NCBI RefSeq assembly: GCF_001625215.2 | Contig: NC_030383.2 | Span: 53,874,380-53,938,379, forward strand | Source: Daucus carota subsp. sativus | Lineage: Eukaryota > Streptophyta > Magnoliopsida > Apiales > Apiaceae | Length of the DNA: 64,000 nt | Reading direction: 5' to 3' | Shown: piece after piece, positions 24,180-35,572 of the stretch | How positions within the stretch are numbered: the first letter of the stretch is position 1 | How the letters are laid out: each line of letters starts with the position of its first letter | Position numbers and translations under genes: made by a program | The notes under the pieces: generated by a model | What the model saw: the letters and a program-made list of their open reading frames with translations, nothing else | What the model was told of the DNA's origin: nothing | Databases searched by the model: none

Positions 24180-24289
24180 AGGCCATGATGCAAGCATTGC
24201 ATAGAGATGGTGAAAGTTCTTTGTCTCTGATGGGCCCCAGACCTATGGAATTATCTACTACTCCACATGCTGGTTCTCATGCCTCCAGG
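24180..24289 (+). pseudogene. Exon-like fragment, possibly captured by the Helitron
   Basis: Flanked by an acceptor-like TTTGCAG (24173-24179) and a donor CCTCCAG/GTCAAA. With phase 2 entry it reads KQEAMMQALHRDGESSLSLM and on through GPRPMELSTTPHAGSHAS without a stop. Composition is exon-like compared with its neighbours. I do not recognise the protein. Confidence 0.35.
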
Positions 24290-24644
24290 TCAAATGGAAA
24301 GCAGCGAATATCAAACTTTGAGTCACCAATTATGATACACTATAAAATTTAATCTGACTGGAAATGTGATTGCCTATGGATCTCATGTATGGATCTCATG
24401 ACAGAAATTTTCCTTTGGAATGTCCATGGTGAATCTAAGAACTTCTTGATACTTAGAGCTCACAACGTGTTCTTTATTTTTTATTGAGTATATGCCTTCC
24501 TATTTGATATTGTGCAGAAAAATGATCACGCTGACAGCTCGAGCACATTCTGGATTTGAGAAGATCAATCAAATAGATGTGAAGGTCTCTACATCAAATG
24601 CTGGATAACTAAAGAGTTACCTGTATATAAAATATAAGATGACT

Positions 24645-24735
24645 TAACCACCTATCCACCTGTTACCTGTAGATGCGACATTGCTCTCAAAGTTGATCAC
24701 CTATCCACCTGTTACCAGTATACGCAACATTGTTT
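24645..24735. repeat. Short direct repeat
   Basis: CACCTATCCACCTGTTACC occurs twice (about 24651 and 24700), followed each time by a related GT(A)GATGCGACATTG / GTATACGCAACATTG stretch. Confidence 0.7.
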
Positions 24736-27268
24736 TTTAGGTTACAAGTTGAGCCTGATGGTTTATTTTATCGGCAATCAGTAGTCCAACATCTCAGTTG
24801 CCTCATCCTTGGATTTCTTGACGGTATCAGCCTTGTGGTATAGGTGCTCCGCCATATCTCTGAGATCCTTTACCTGCTTAATGTAATATTACGATACTGC
24901 TTTTATTTTATTTGTATTTTTGAGAGCATTGCTTTGTGGTTTTTTTTCCCTTTTTCCTGTGATAATGCCAACACAACTGAAATGCTCAAAACAGTAACAT
25001 ATACACGTGGTTATTCTTAGTGCAGATGTTTGTTTAAATGATGGTGGTCCATGATTTTTGTAAAGAGGTCCTTTGTGTCTATTAACATGTGGGAGTTACT
25101 TTCAAGTTCAAGTGCCACTATATTGATTGATTTCTTATTTGTTGCAAATTTCGGAATTGCTTGGAGGCTGATGGGCCAGTGGATATGAGTTATGTGTAAG
25201 ACCACCAATTGGCTGGTTGTTCTTGATATACAAGATTTTCTAAAGCATTGAGACAGAGCTCGACAGATACAAGGTACTCTCACAATTTATCTTATATAAT
25301 TAATTAAGTCATATATTTTTCATTGGTACGTATTCTATTTGTTAGATCTTTTTTAAGAATCTTTCTTGTAATATTAACTTGTCTGGATACTCAATGTTGC
25401 ATAGAAATTCTTAATGTGATGAAGAAGATTAATTAGTCTAAGTTTATACATGTCTTATGATGCTTACACGCTTGGAGTTCGCAGGAAATTTTGAAAAGCC
25501 TCATTACAGAATTTGCTCCTTAAATAAACTTAATGCTGTTTTATGTGCTTGCTTCGCACTATTCTTGTAGACAAATATCCTACAAATGAGCCAGCACAAG
25601 AATTGCCCATATATGCGATCATTTTGTTACTAAAACAAAAACATATGTAATTGAATAGATGAAAAATACAAGTATATGTTGCATACAGGCAACCAGCAAC
25701 CACCAATAGGGATCTATGGACCTGTTACTTATATATATGTTTAACCCTCATTCTTGTGCAGTCAGGGTTTTGTGCGCGAAAGCCGAAAGGTGATAGCTTG
25801 ATATGATGAGATGATCCAGGCTGATACAAATTTTCTGAAAGTGCAGAGTTCATTCACAAATAGCACAAAACTAATTAGCATAAGTCTTCATGTCTCAAAG
25901 AGAATGATATCTAAGCTCTCAACTACACTCTTATTTAAATGTGAGATACTATTAGTTTGTTTTGGATATCAGGACGATGACTCTATGTCTATCATTAAAA
26001 CATTGTAATCATAGTTTTTTTTTTTCTTTTTCAGATGGACAAGTGTATGTTTTAAAATGTGTTGTCGCCTTTTCTGCTCGGCAACATATTTCCATAAAGG
26101 AGGACATCAAAACGGTGTGTTGAGTATTTAAGTGTGATTTTTATGTTTTTTAAATAAATGCTCTTTAAATTCTCCAGGTATATATTAAATTATTAATTAA
26201 TCTTCAATTTTCTAAAGTTATAGTTTATGTTGAGGTATCATTATATGTCAAAAACTTTGTTTCACACAAACTTGGGGTTTAAAACTTGAAGTTGATATGA
26301 TTATATATATCTTGTCTGGACCTATATAATTATACATTGCGATTATTTAATTAATTTTATTTTTCAGAAATAAGGATTATTCTTGTAGAAAATCACCTAA
26401 AAATTTATTTTTTTTTCTAAAAATGTCCCTTTTTTTTTTGCCAAAAAACGAATATGCAACATATCCTTAACATTTATAAAAATGTATTAAAATATGCATT
26501 TTTTTTTAAAATATGTCTTTTAATATCAAGAAAAAACTTGCCAAAATGGATCTACATATAAATTATATATATTAATAAATAATTATTTTAATACATATGA
26601 GACGTTGCATAATATTTATTGATAGGATAATAATCAAGAATATTATAATATCATAATTACATAATGCACATAAGAATTCTAGAAAATGACTCGTGCCTTG
26701 CACGGGTTATTATGCTAGTTTTCAATAATTTATCATCTTTTGGGTGAGATTTTTGATTCTTGCATTCATCCTTTTGAGTGTTTTATGTCTCTCCTTTTGG
26801 ATTGATTTGTGTCTCCTTTTGAAGTGACCAGTGTATTTTAATATGTTTTGGTGTGTTCTATTTTGTTATTTTGGTCCGTTGATAATGTTTCAATTGGTGT
26901 ATTGCGAGATTTGAGAAGCTTGTTTTGAATCTGAAATGCTGGTTATTATCACAAGAGCTCCTTGCAGATTGTTAATACATGGGGACATCTATACCCCTAG
27001 TCTCAAATTCTCAATTGATGTAACTAACAGGCATGAACACGGGACTATCACCTGTTTTTTATGTGCGTAATCAATTGTGACGCTACTATTTTCAAGAATG
27101 TTGGTGTCGACTGGATTGCTCGGGAAACCTTTGTAATCATTTTTATTGTCAAAATATAAAATTCATATTCTGTTTGTTAAGCAATCTAAAAATAAAATGA
27201 CTAGTTATTTAACTCATTTTATTTCCCATTCAAGTTGTATTGTGAGTTCAGATATTTGTTCTAACTAT

Positions 27269-27495
27269 GGTCCTGTTTGTTTATCGGAAGCAGAAGCTGC
27301 TTCTGACTTCTGCTTTTCTTGACCCGTTTGTGTAAACTGTAAAGAAGTAGAAGCACTTTTAAGATTCTGAGAATCCTAACTTCTCTCTCACAACTTCTGC
27401 TTCTTTTCCAAACTCTTTATTCACTTATTTATTTCTGCTTCACTTCTCTAGTTTAAGCAAGAAGTCACTTCTTTTAAACTTGCCCAAACGGCCCC
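27269..27495. mobile_element. Small MITE with GGNNCNGTTTG ends
   Basis: 227 bp. Left end GGTCCTGTTTG against right-end reverse complement GGGGCCGTTTG; the interior is rich in AGAAGCAGAAG / CTTCTGCTTCT words that pair across the centre. TAT on both sides may be a 3-bp duplication. Common plant MITE type; superfamily uncertain. Confidence 0.5.
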
Positions 27496-28010
27496 TATGT
27501 TTCAGTGGTTAATTAATCCATTTTGTAAAAAAAAAGTTTTGAAAAAACTAAAATATAAGTGACTATGTAATTACAAGACCGAACAAATGGTCAACTTTAT
27601 CTTAAAAATAAATAAATACTTCATATAATATTTGCTCCTATTTTAAAAATATTTTTTAGAAAATATGTAAACAAAAAATATTACTCGTATTAAATGTAAA
27701 TTACAAAAAAAATATGAAAAATTATTTGCAAAGAGAAAACAAAAGTAAAACCAAACATCAGGCAATTTAGCTCAGGAGTTAGGTTCACCAGAACTCATTA
27801 AGTTGTTTGTGCGTCAGAATATTATATTAAATTCAAATACGGAGATATGTCAATACCAAACACATAATTATTTTAAAATCAACTTTAATGCAATGATATA
27901 AAACATGTAGGAATCGAATTTTATTTTCATGCTATCCTATTGTAACAGAATATTCTGTAAAGTCTCAACACAGACCACAGGACTGAATCGACTGATCACA
28001 TGCAATCGGG

Positions 28011-28650
28011 GGCTCCGTATCATTTGTAACCACTCTATTCAACCACTTTTCAAAAGTAACCAGTTTTTTTTCGAGCTTTCAAAACTAACCAGTCTAAATG
28101 AGGGGAGAAAACGCGACCTGAACGAAAAACTTTTTACAGCACGGGTCGCGCTTTGAAACAGCGACCCAAACACAAAAAACCCCGTTGAGGTCGCTGTTTC
28201 AAAGAGAGACCCAAACACAAAAAACCCCGTTGGGGTCGCTCTTTCAAAGAGAGACCCATGCTGTAAAAAGTTCCATATGGGTCGCGCTTTCAAAGAGCGA
28301 CCCATATGGGTTATTTTTAAAAAAAAAAAATCAAAAATCAGAAAATATTATTTCAAAGGGCGACCCATATTATTTATATTATAATATTTTATAATATAAT
28401 TTATATAATGATATAATATAAAAATATTTTATATTATATAGTGATATATATATATATATATATTTATATATTTAATTGAAGTTTTAGTAAATATTTATAT
28501 TATAATATTTTATAATATTATTTATATAATGATATAATATAAAAATATTTTATATTATATAGTGATACATTATTTGTGATATTATATTTTATATTATTAT
28601 ATTATGTAATGATATAATATAATATTATAGATTGTCATATTTAAATATTT
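28011..28650. repeat. Left TIR of the MULE
   Basis: Inverted copy of 35060-35572. The outer ~300 bp hold at least four ~25-bp palindromes of the form GGGTCGC-NNTTTCAAAG-NGCGACCC, separated by repeated ACACAAAAAACCCCGTT spacers. The inner part is an AT-rich array of ATAATATAAAAATATTTTAT words, with one extra internal duplication (about 28440-28560) that the right TIR lacks. The ORFs crossing it are artefacts of the palindromes. Confidence 0.85.
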
Positions 28651-28770
28651 AAGCTCATATAGATTGTACTTAAAAGGTAATTCGCATTACATAAACTTAA
28701 ACGAAACAATACTCTTACATAAACTGAAGGGAAATTACATATGATTAAAATGAGAACATGACATAAGTTC

Positions 28771-29532
28771 TCAATCCTGAGTGAGGTCCACAATATAGTC
28801 GGAATCATATCCTTCATCATCATCTTCATCGTCCTCAGCGTGAGCATCATCGTCTCCACCATCATCAGCAACACCGCCTTCCACTTCATCTTCATCGACC
28901 CACGGGGTAGGCATTTGCACTCGACGGCACTGATAAGTTACATTGTCCACATCTCCCCACTCGGCCCAAAATCTGGCTTCCTGACTTCCCTCGAGTTTAG
29001 CCTGCAGTGCGGCGCACTCTTCATCGATTTTAGCCGCATAATACCTCATGCGAGAATCACCAAATGGGATATCCATCTCACCCATCTCACGATGGCGTTG
29101 AAAATAGAGTTTGTGAACTTCAGGGAATTTTCTGTTATGGATATCATCTTCCGCCTCCGTCATCACCCAATCTTTGCCCCTTCTAATCCTCCTATAAACA
29201 TACCTGCAAATATAACGGAAGAGTTTGTTCCACTTCTTCACGTTCTTTTGATGTTCAACCTCGAGACGTCTCTCTTCTCTCGTCTCCTCTATCATTTTCT
29301 TGATGTCAAAGTCAGTGCGCATCCGTCCCAACGGTGGCCGAGTTTTCTTTTGTTGCACGACCGGTGGTGCCTTGCTTTTAGGAGCTGGTTTAGGTTGGTT
29401 GCTTCGGTTGTTGCGCATCCCTCCCAACACAAGCTCCGGCTGTCTCCTATCTTGTTGCTGTTTGAGGCGTTTTTCGCAGCCGGGGGTCATTGGTGCTTTC
29501 CCCTTATCCATTGGTGCCTTGCCCTTATCCAT
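28771..29532 (-). CDS. MULE accessory ORF, unknown function
   Basis: 253-aa single-exon frame. It begins with a repeated MDKGKAP, then a basic Gln/Pro/Lys-rich N-terminal third. Next is a charged, probably helical middle (MIEETREERRLEVEHQKNV, FRYICRYVYRRIRRGKDW, LYFQRHREMGEM). It ends in a strongly acidic Asp/Glu tail (residues about 215-250). No known domain recognised. It lies between the transposase 3' end and the left TIR, in the same direction as the transposase, the place where maize MuDR carries mudrB, though in MuDR the two genes converge. It may be a transposition helper or a captured host sequence; the sequence does not decide. Confidence 0.6.
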   Translation of the reverse strand: MDKGKAPMDKGKAPMTPGCEKRLKQQQDRRQPELVLGGMRNNRSNQPKPAPKSKAPPVVQQKKTRPPLGRMRTDFDIKKMIEETREERRLEVEHQKNVKKWNKLFRYICRYVYRRIRRGKDWVMTEAEDDIHNRKFPEVHKLYFQRHREMGEMDIPFGDSRMRYYAAKIDEECAALQAKLEGSQEARFWAEWGDVDNVTYQCRRVQMPTPWVDEDEVEGGVADDGGDDDAHAEDDEDDDEGYDSDYIVDLTQD

Positions 29533-29642
29533 TTTCAGCTTAAGTGATGAGTGAATTTTGTGTTTGTTTAGTTGCTTGTATGTGTATCAACCATAATGAA
29601 GACCTATTTATAGGCGAATGGATTATTGTTTAGCTGAATATA

Positions 29643-29684
29643 TTTAAAGGACTTGTCAATTTTTGAATTGACAAGTCCTTTAAA
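29643..29684. terminator. Perfect 19-bp hairpin between MULE genes
   Basis: TTTAAAGGACTTGTCAATT, loop TTTG, then the exact reverse complement. It lies 110 bp upstream of the accessory ORF and about 615 bp downstream of the transposase stop. It could act in RNA 3'-end formation or as a protein-binding site; called terminator only for want of a better class. Confidence 0.4.
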
Positions 29685-29859
29685 TGAGCTGAATCTTTTC
29701 TTTCAATGCATGCTATGGTTTGGCAGTATGAAAACGTGGGTCTAATCTATAAAGTGAGAAACTTTGTACAGTCTAATCTTTACAGTGAGGCACTTTACTT
29801 TTGCAGAACCTTTACTTTATGACCTACTGTACACCATGTGACCCTCTGCATTATCAGAT

Positions 29860-29965
29860 ACTACTGTTGATCATGTGAATATCAGCATTATGAGATACAA
29901 CTGTTGATCATGTGAATATCAGCATTATGAGATACAACTGTTGATCATGTGAATATGAGCATTAT
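29860..29965. repeat. Three-unit tandem repeat in MULE spacer
   Basis: Units of about 38-40 bp containing ACTGTTGATCATGTGAATAT and (C/G)AGCATTAT(G)AGATAC occur three times in a row, between the two MULE genes. Confidence 0.8.
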
Positions 29966-30298
29966 TTCGTTGCTTGCTATGGTTTGCCAGTGTGTAGTCT
30001 AATCTATACAGCCTTTCTTTTCACATCACTTTACTTTATTATATATTGTCCTTTAACTGAGCAGAATCTTTTCTTTACAGCCTTTCTTTTGCCAGCATGT
30101 AATATCTTGTCCCGAATGCTTCTGTTTCCTTGAAGTTTATTTATTGCTTCAACACCATTACATTAAATTAATTAACAAAATTGGATTAACAATAAAAAAC
30201 GAAAGAAAAATACAGAGTAACAATAAAAAACAAGGACTGAAAAGGAAAATACAAATTAACAATTAAAAACAAGGACTAAAAAGAAAATGGCAATTAAA

Positions 30299-33263
30299 TT
30301 ACACAGTAGGGTCAACATTGTACAATGGACACCTTTTACTACGTCTAGTGTGTCCTTCTTGCTTGCAGCGGCCACATTTGTGACTTGTACGGGAACTGTC
30401 CATCTCCGTGCGTATTCTGACGGATTGACCCCTTTCTCCTCGTTTACGCCTTCTCTTTCGCAAGGCCTCGTTCGGTACCACAGTTCCAAACATTCTCCAT
30501 TGCACTGGCAAATCAATATCCCAATACCCAGTTGCTGGTAATGGATATATCATTGGCTCCCACAATTTCAACAAAGTAGAGTTGTAGTGGAAGGGGCCAA
30601 TCCACTGTTTCCAGTTTAAGTGATTGTGGTTGCAAGCAGCAATCAAATGTGAACACGGTAGGCGGTGGCAAGCCCATTTCCCGCAAGTGCATGTACGCTG
30701 AGTTATGTCAACCACCTGCGTGTTCCCGCCCTTATTGCACCCTTTTACCATGTACCTTTGCGTCTTTACGGAGAACAAACCGGTTCCTCTATTAAATGTC
30801 TCGACCCGGTGTGTGTTAGCTTTGGCTGCAATCTTCTCCAACTTATTTCTCGTCCTTAGACAAAGTTCATGACCCTCCCCAATGCCCTCAAGCACTGCGT
30901 TCCTCTCCTTATTGACCGTCCTAACAGTTTTATAAAACATGAATTCAATCATTGCGGTCACAGGTAGGTGCCGAGCCACGCGCACGTTACCATTAAAGCT
31001 CTCCGTGATGTTTGTGGTAGCTTGGCCGAAACGAGCGTGGCCTGTGTCATGACAAATAGTCCAGAGGGCTGGACTTATCCCTAGCAACCACCTCAAGCCT
31101 TGAGGCGAAAGCTCTCCAATCTTCTTCATGTAGGCATCATATTTCCTAATCTGTGGCGTATTGCCGGCTAGCCACATTAACATTTTAAGCTCCTTTCCCG
31201 GGAATGCCTTGGAGAAGTTGCTCCTAACATGATGGAGGCAGAATCTGTGATAGCCCATCGGCGGGGTAAAACCACTCGCTTCGTCATTCATTGCAGCAAG
31301 GATCCCCGTCGCACGGTCAGATATAATACAAACCCCCAATCTATCTCGGCATACATGTCTACGTAAAAGACGTAGAAACCAAGACCAATTTTCAGTTGTT
31401 TCCTCATCAACAAGGGCGAAGCATATGGGATATTGGTGGTTATTAGAGTCGACTCCCACCGCGACCAGCAATTTCCCATTATACTTTCCCTTAAGAAATG
31501 TACCATCAATGGAAATAACTGGCCGTGCATACTGCCAACCATCAATCATTGCTTTTAGGCACCAAAATGCACGAACAAATGTCGATGTACCCCTCTCTTT
31601 ATGATGTGGAACAACCTCAACCACAACTATACTTCCGACATTTGTACTGGCCATGACATTAAGGAACCGAGGGAGCTCGTTGTAGGTTGTCTTCCAGCTT
31701 CCATAAACGCTTTCCATGGCGGCCATCTTCCCCCTCCATGCTTTCAAGTAACTAACCAAATGGTGGTACTCATCATTGACCATTGTGATGATGTTGCTTA
31801 CCTTCAATTGAGGGGTCTGGGAGATCTGTTGAAACAAAATATATTAACATTAACGATGAATAATAAACGATAATATTTAGACATATAATGATATCCAAGG
31901 TTGTAGGACTTACGTAGGGAGCAACCACATAGCCAATCATTTTTGCTGAAATTTTGCGGTGGTCCTGCGTGGGTCTATCCAGTAGGCATGTGTGAATCTC
32001 TGGACATTTAGTTATTTGAAAAAGGCCGTGGGACTTCTTCTTCGCGGCCCTTAGCTTCCACTTGCAGTTTGAAACCACACATTTAACTTTGTAGACTTGC
32101 GTGGAGCTTTTCTCCACGATGAAATTTCGATCTGTACTTATGTGTGCATGTTTCACAGCAGCTATGAGCACTTCCTTGGTAGCAAATAGAGCTCCTTCGG
32201 TTAACTCATCGTTGGCGGGATCAAACCCGAGTGACATAACTGCGTCCTTGTTGGACACAATCACAGGCTCGTAATCCTGGGATCCAAACCATGCAGCTCT
32301 AGGTTCATGAATAGACAATGCCTGTGTTTGCAAGTGCATGTTTCCCTCTCTTTCTTCATCGGAATCAACCTCCGAAAAATCTTCACTTTCCGGAACATCC
32401 TCCTGTGATAGATTCCACTCCGAATCGTCACTGCTGCTTATGGCTCTTTCCGAGCCATACTCTTCATCATCCTCCTGGTTCTCCAGTGCAAGAGCTATAG
32501 CTGCACCTCTTTTCGGGGTTTGACGAGCCGGTGATGGCTGTCTACCACTCAAATCGTCCTCGTCCACAACCTCTTCAACAACAAAACGACCCGTATTACT
32601 CGAGCCACCACCATACTCTCCAATCGTCCCGTAGTTGTAGCCGCTAGACCACCCTTGCATGCCCTGGCTTTGTCCATAGTTTCCCCCATAATCGCCTCCA
32701 AAACTCCCACCGTAGTTTTCAACATAATTTGAAACTTGGCCACCTGCAGCGGTTTGTCCGGTTTGTCCATAGTTCCCCCCATACTCGCCTCCATAGTGTT
32801 GGCTGGGTTGAGCAATACTCTCGGCCTCGATAAACAATGATACGTCTCCACCCAAGTGAAATCTCTCGGGGATACTTAACATCCTACGAACATCGTCGTC
32901 CGATTTAACAGACTTCACAAAGAACCCCGAAACGAGGTTACTAACCCCGATTCGAGGATATTTCACACTAAGCTTGACATCCCAATGATGCCTACTTATA
33001 TGCATCAACCCGAACACCATATTTCGTAGTTCTTCAAGTGAGCTGCTCAATTTCACATACATCATTTCTTTCGGATCTAAGGTGTAGAGAACATCGTTAT
33101 CTTGTTTTATGATTTCACCTCCCCAGAAGAAATTGACGTTTACGTAACCGTCCATCTTTGTTTTGGTTTTTTTGGAGTGGTTTGCTTTTGGTGGTTTTGG
33201 TTTTCTGATAGCTTGCCAATGAGGTTTTTTCAAGTGATGATGGTTTTGTGGATAGGCAACCAC
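30299..33263 (-). CDS. MURA-type transposase of the MULE
   Basis: Two exons: 33263-31914 and 31825-30299, with an 89-bp intron (GTAAGT donor, CAACAG acceptor, phase 0). The product is 958 aa from the ATG at 33263, or 922 aa from the ATG at 33155 (MDGYVNVNFFWGG), which looks the more family-like start. The N-terminal part has a Gly/Tyr/Gln-rich linker and an acidic stretch, then a MuDR DNA-binding-type domain (VYKVKCVVSNCKWKLRAAKK). Exon 2 holds the MULE catalytic core: Asp at 31507-31505 (SIDGTF), Asp at 31318-31316 (ISDRATG) and Glu at 31003-31001 (NITESFN), spaced 63 and 105 residues apart as in the family. A SWIM zinc finger (CTCGKWACHRLPCSH) and a C-terminal zinc knuckle (CGRCKQEGHTRRSKRC) follow. 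No stop or frameshift seen, so it may be active. Confidence 0.92.
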
Positions 33264-34667
33264 AAATGCTTCAGCTTTTAAGGACGAATTTCAAAGTTAA
33301 CCACTGTGCTTCAATAGTGCATGCAATTTTTGTGTCCACTTATTGGTATGCAGTCAATCTATCAATGAGCAATAAAGTAATGAATGATTCTCTGAACAAG
33401 CTACTGCATAAATCCATTGATATTATTGCATGCTGCACTATGTGTTAAATGTGAGGGATGTGACCATACAAAAAAAGCTGATGCAAACTGTTCAAAAACT
33501 CATAATTGCATGACTTTAAACGAGCTCATAATTGCAAACAGATGATGCACACTTTCAAAAAAATCATAATTGCAAACAGATGATTTGACCATACGTTTTA
33601 AATTTTTTTCACACTCTTTAGAAAAATACATTAAATAATATACATATATACACACATATATATAATATATATATATAAATAAATAAATATATATATATAT
33701 ATATATTTTTCAATCTTTAATTTATATATATATTTATTATTTACATTATATATTTTATATTATATAACCGTTAAATTAAATTGAGACTTTTAAGGACGAA
33801 TTTCAAATGCTTCAGCTTTTAAGGACGAATTTCAAAGTTAACCACTGTGCTTCAATAGTGCATGCAATTTTTGTGTCCACTTATTGGTATGCAGTCAATC
33901 TATCAATGAGCAATAAAGTAATGAATGATTCTCTGAACAAGCTACTGCATAAATCCATTGATATTATTGCATGCTGCACTATGTGTTAAATGTGAGGATG
34001 TGACAATACGAAAAAAGCTATTGCACACTGTTTAAAAACACATAATTGCATGACTTTAAACGAGCTCATAATTGCAAACAGATGATGCACACTTTCAAAA
34101 AAATCATAATTGCAAACAGATGATTTGACCATACGTTTTAAATTTTTTTCACACTCTTTAGAAAAATACATTAAATAATATACATATATACACACATATA
34201 TATAATATATATATATAAATAAATAAATAAATAAATATATATATATATATATATATTTCAATCTTTAATTTATATATATATTTATTATTTACATTATATA
34301 TTTTATATTATATAACCGTTAAATTAAATTGAGACTTTTAAGGACGAATTTCAAATGCTTCAGCTTTTAAGGACGAATTTCAAAGTTAACCACTGTGCTT
34401 CAATAGTGCATGCAATTTTTGTGTCCACTTATTGGTATGCAGTCAATCTATCAATGAGCAATAAAGTAATGAATGATTCTCTGAACAAGCTACTGCATAA
34501 ATCCATTGATATTATTGCATGCTGCTATATGTGTTAAATGTGAGGACGTGACAATACGAAAAAAGCTATTGCACACTGTTTAAAAACACATAATTGCATG
34601 ACTTTAAACGAGCTCATAAGTGCAAACAGATGATGCACACTTTTCAAAAAATCATAATTGCAAACAG
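33264..34667. repeat. Triplicated ~545-bp module upstream of MULE transposase
   Basis: Three head-to-tail units begin AAATGCTTCAGCTTTTAAGG at 33264, 33805 and 34353 (periods 541 and 548 bp). The third is cut at about 34667. The units are nearly identical, including a 60-codon plus-strand ORF (MLQLLRTNFKVNHCASIVHA...) kept open in all three and a (TA)n tract whose length accounts for most of the difference. The first unit starts one base beyond the transposase ATG at 33263, so the array occupies the transposase promoter and leader region. Confidence 0.9.
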
Positions 34668-35059
34668 GCTTGAATATTTGATGCAGATTGCTTTCTCTAC
34701 TTAATGGATTTGCAGAAAAACGTCCTCTCAGCAAAAAAGTGAATATTTGAGCAGTAACAACAGGCTGGCTTATTGAATTCTTGAATGATTTCAATGAAGT
34801 TGGCAGCTTTGTCCAGTGTTAAATCAATGTTTTGTAATAAAAAGCTAAAAAACCTACTGCCTTAGATGTGACCATACAATCAAAATTATTTGCACACTCC
34901 TCAAAAAATAATTCTCTGCATCACATTTTAATATTAGGTAAATAAAACTTTAAATATTAGATAAATAATTAATAAACTATAAATATTAGGTAAATAAAAA
35001 AATATTAGGTAAAAATTAGATAAAGGAAAAAATATTTCCGAATTAAATTAAATTAAAAA

Positions 35060-35572
35060 ATATAATATTACAATCTATAATATTATATTATATCATTACA
35101 TAATATAATAATATAAAATATAATATCACAAATAATGTATCACTATATAATATAAAATATTTTTATATTATATCATTATATAAATTATATTATAAAATAT
35201 TATAATATAAATAATATGGGTCGCCCTTTGAAATAATATTTTCCGATTTTTGAATTTTTTTTTTTAAAATAACCCATATGGGTCGCTCTTTCAAAGGGCG
35301 ACCCATATGGAACTTTTTACAGCATGGGTCTCTCTTTGAAAGAGCGACCCCAACGGGGTTTTTTGTGTTTGGGTCTCTCTTTGAAACAGCGACCTCAACG
35401 GGGTTTTTTGTGTTTGGGTCGCTGTTTCAAAGCGCGACCCGTGCTGTAAAAAGTTTTTCGTTCAGGTCGCGTTTTCTCCCCTCATTTAGACTGGTTAGTT
35501 TTGAAAGCTCGAAAAAAAACTGGTTAGTTTTGAAAAGTGGTTGAATAAATTGGTTAGAAATGAGAGGGAGCC
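35060..35572. repeat. Right TIR of the MULE
   Basis: Inverted match of the left TIR, ending GGTTAGAAATGAGAGGGAGCC (last base 35572) just before the target duplication. Same palindrome array and spacers. Identity to the left copy is high over the outer ~400 bp. Confidence 0.85.

Larger units (their letters stand above)
20768..26718 (+). mobile_element. Non-autonomous Helitron, 5.95 kb
   Basis: The 5' end TCTACTTTCTATATATAA directly follows host A (20767). The 3' end has a CGTGC-CTT-GCACG hairpin (26691-26703) followed by CTAG (26715-26718) and host T (26719). Insertion between A and T, a 5' TC, a 3' hairpin and CTRR are the Helitron hallmarks. A 1.0-kb element at 43123-44127 starts with the same bases, defining a family. 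No Rep/helicase coding sequence was seen inside. The interior holds exon-like pieces (for example 24180-24289), local repeats and a decayed hAT MITE. The two ends were paired by me, so one or two nested elements remain possible. Confidence 0.7.
28011..35572 (-). mobile_element. Complete Mutator-like element (MULE) with MURA and accessory ORF
   Basis: 7562 bp, flanked by a perfect 10-bp direct repeat TGCAATCGGG (28001-28010 and 35573-35582). The outermost bases are GGCTCCGTATCATTTG on the left and GGCTCCCTCTCATTTC on the right strand. TIRs exceed 500 bp. Inside, both on the minus strand, are an intron-containing transposase (33263-30299) and a 253-codon second ORF (29532-28771). Reading frames are open and the TIRs are very similar, so the element looks young and could be autonomous. 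It contains a triplicated ~545-bp module upstream of the transposase and a perfect hairpin between the two genes. Confidence 0.93.

Noticed and set aside
28039-28394. 88- and 69-codon ORFs across the left TIR, with a mirror ORF at 35278-35544
   Set aside because: They arise from the palindromic TIR sequence; the same peptide appears from both TIRs in inverted position and has no gene features.
28840-29547. 235-codon plus-strand ORF opposite the accessory ORF
   Set aside because: It is the shadow of the minus-strand frame, whose repeated start, basic middle and acidic tail look like a real protein.
33266-34537. Three identical 60-codon plus-strand ORFs as a peptide gene array
   Set aside because: They are kept by the near-identity of the triplicated module and lie antisense upstream of the transposase; no independent sign of coding.
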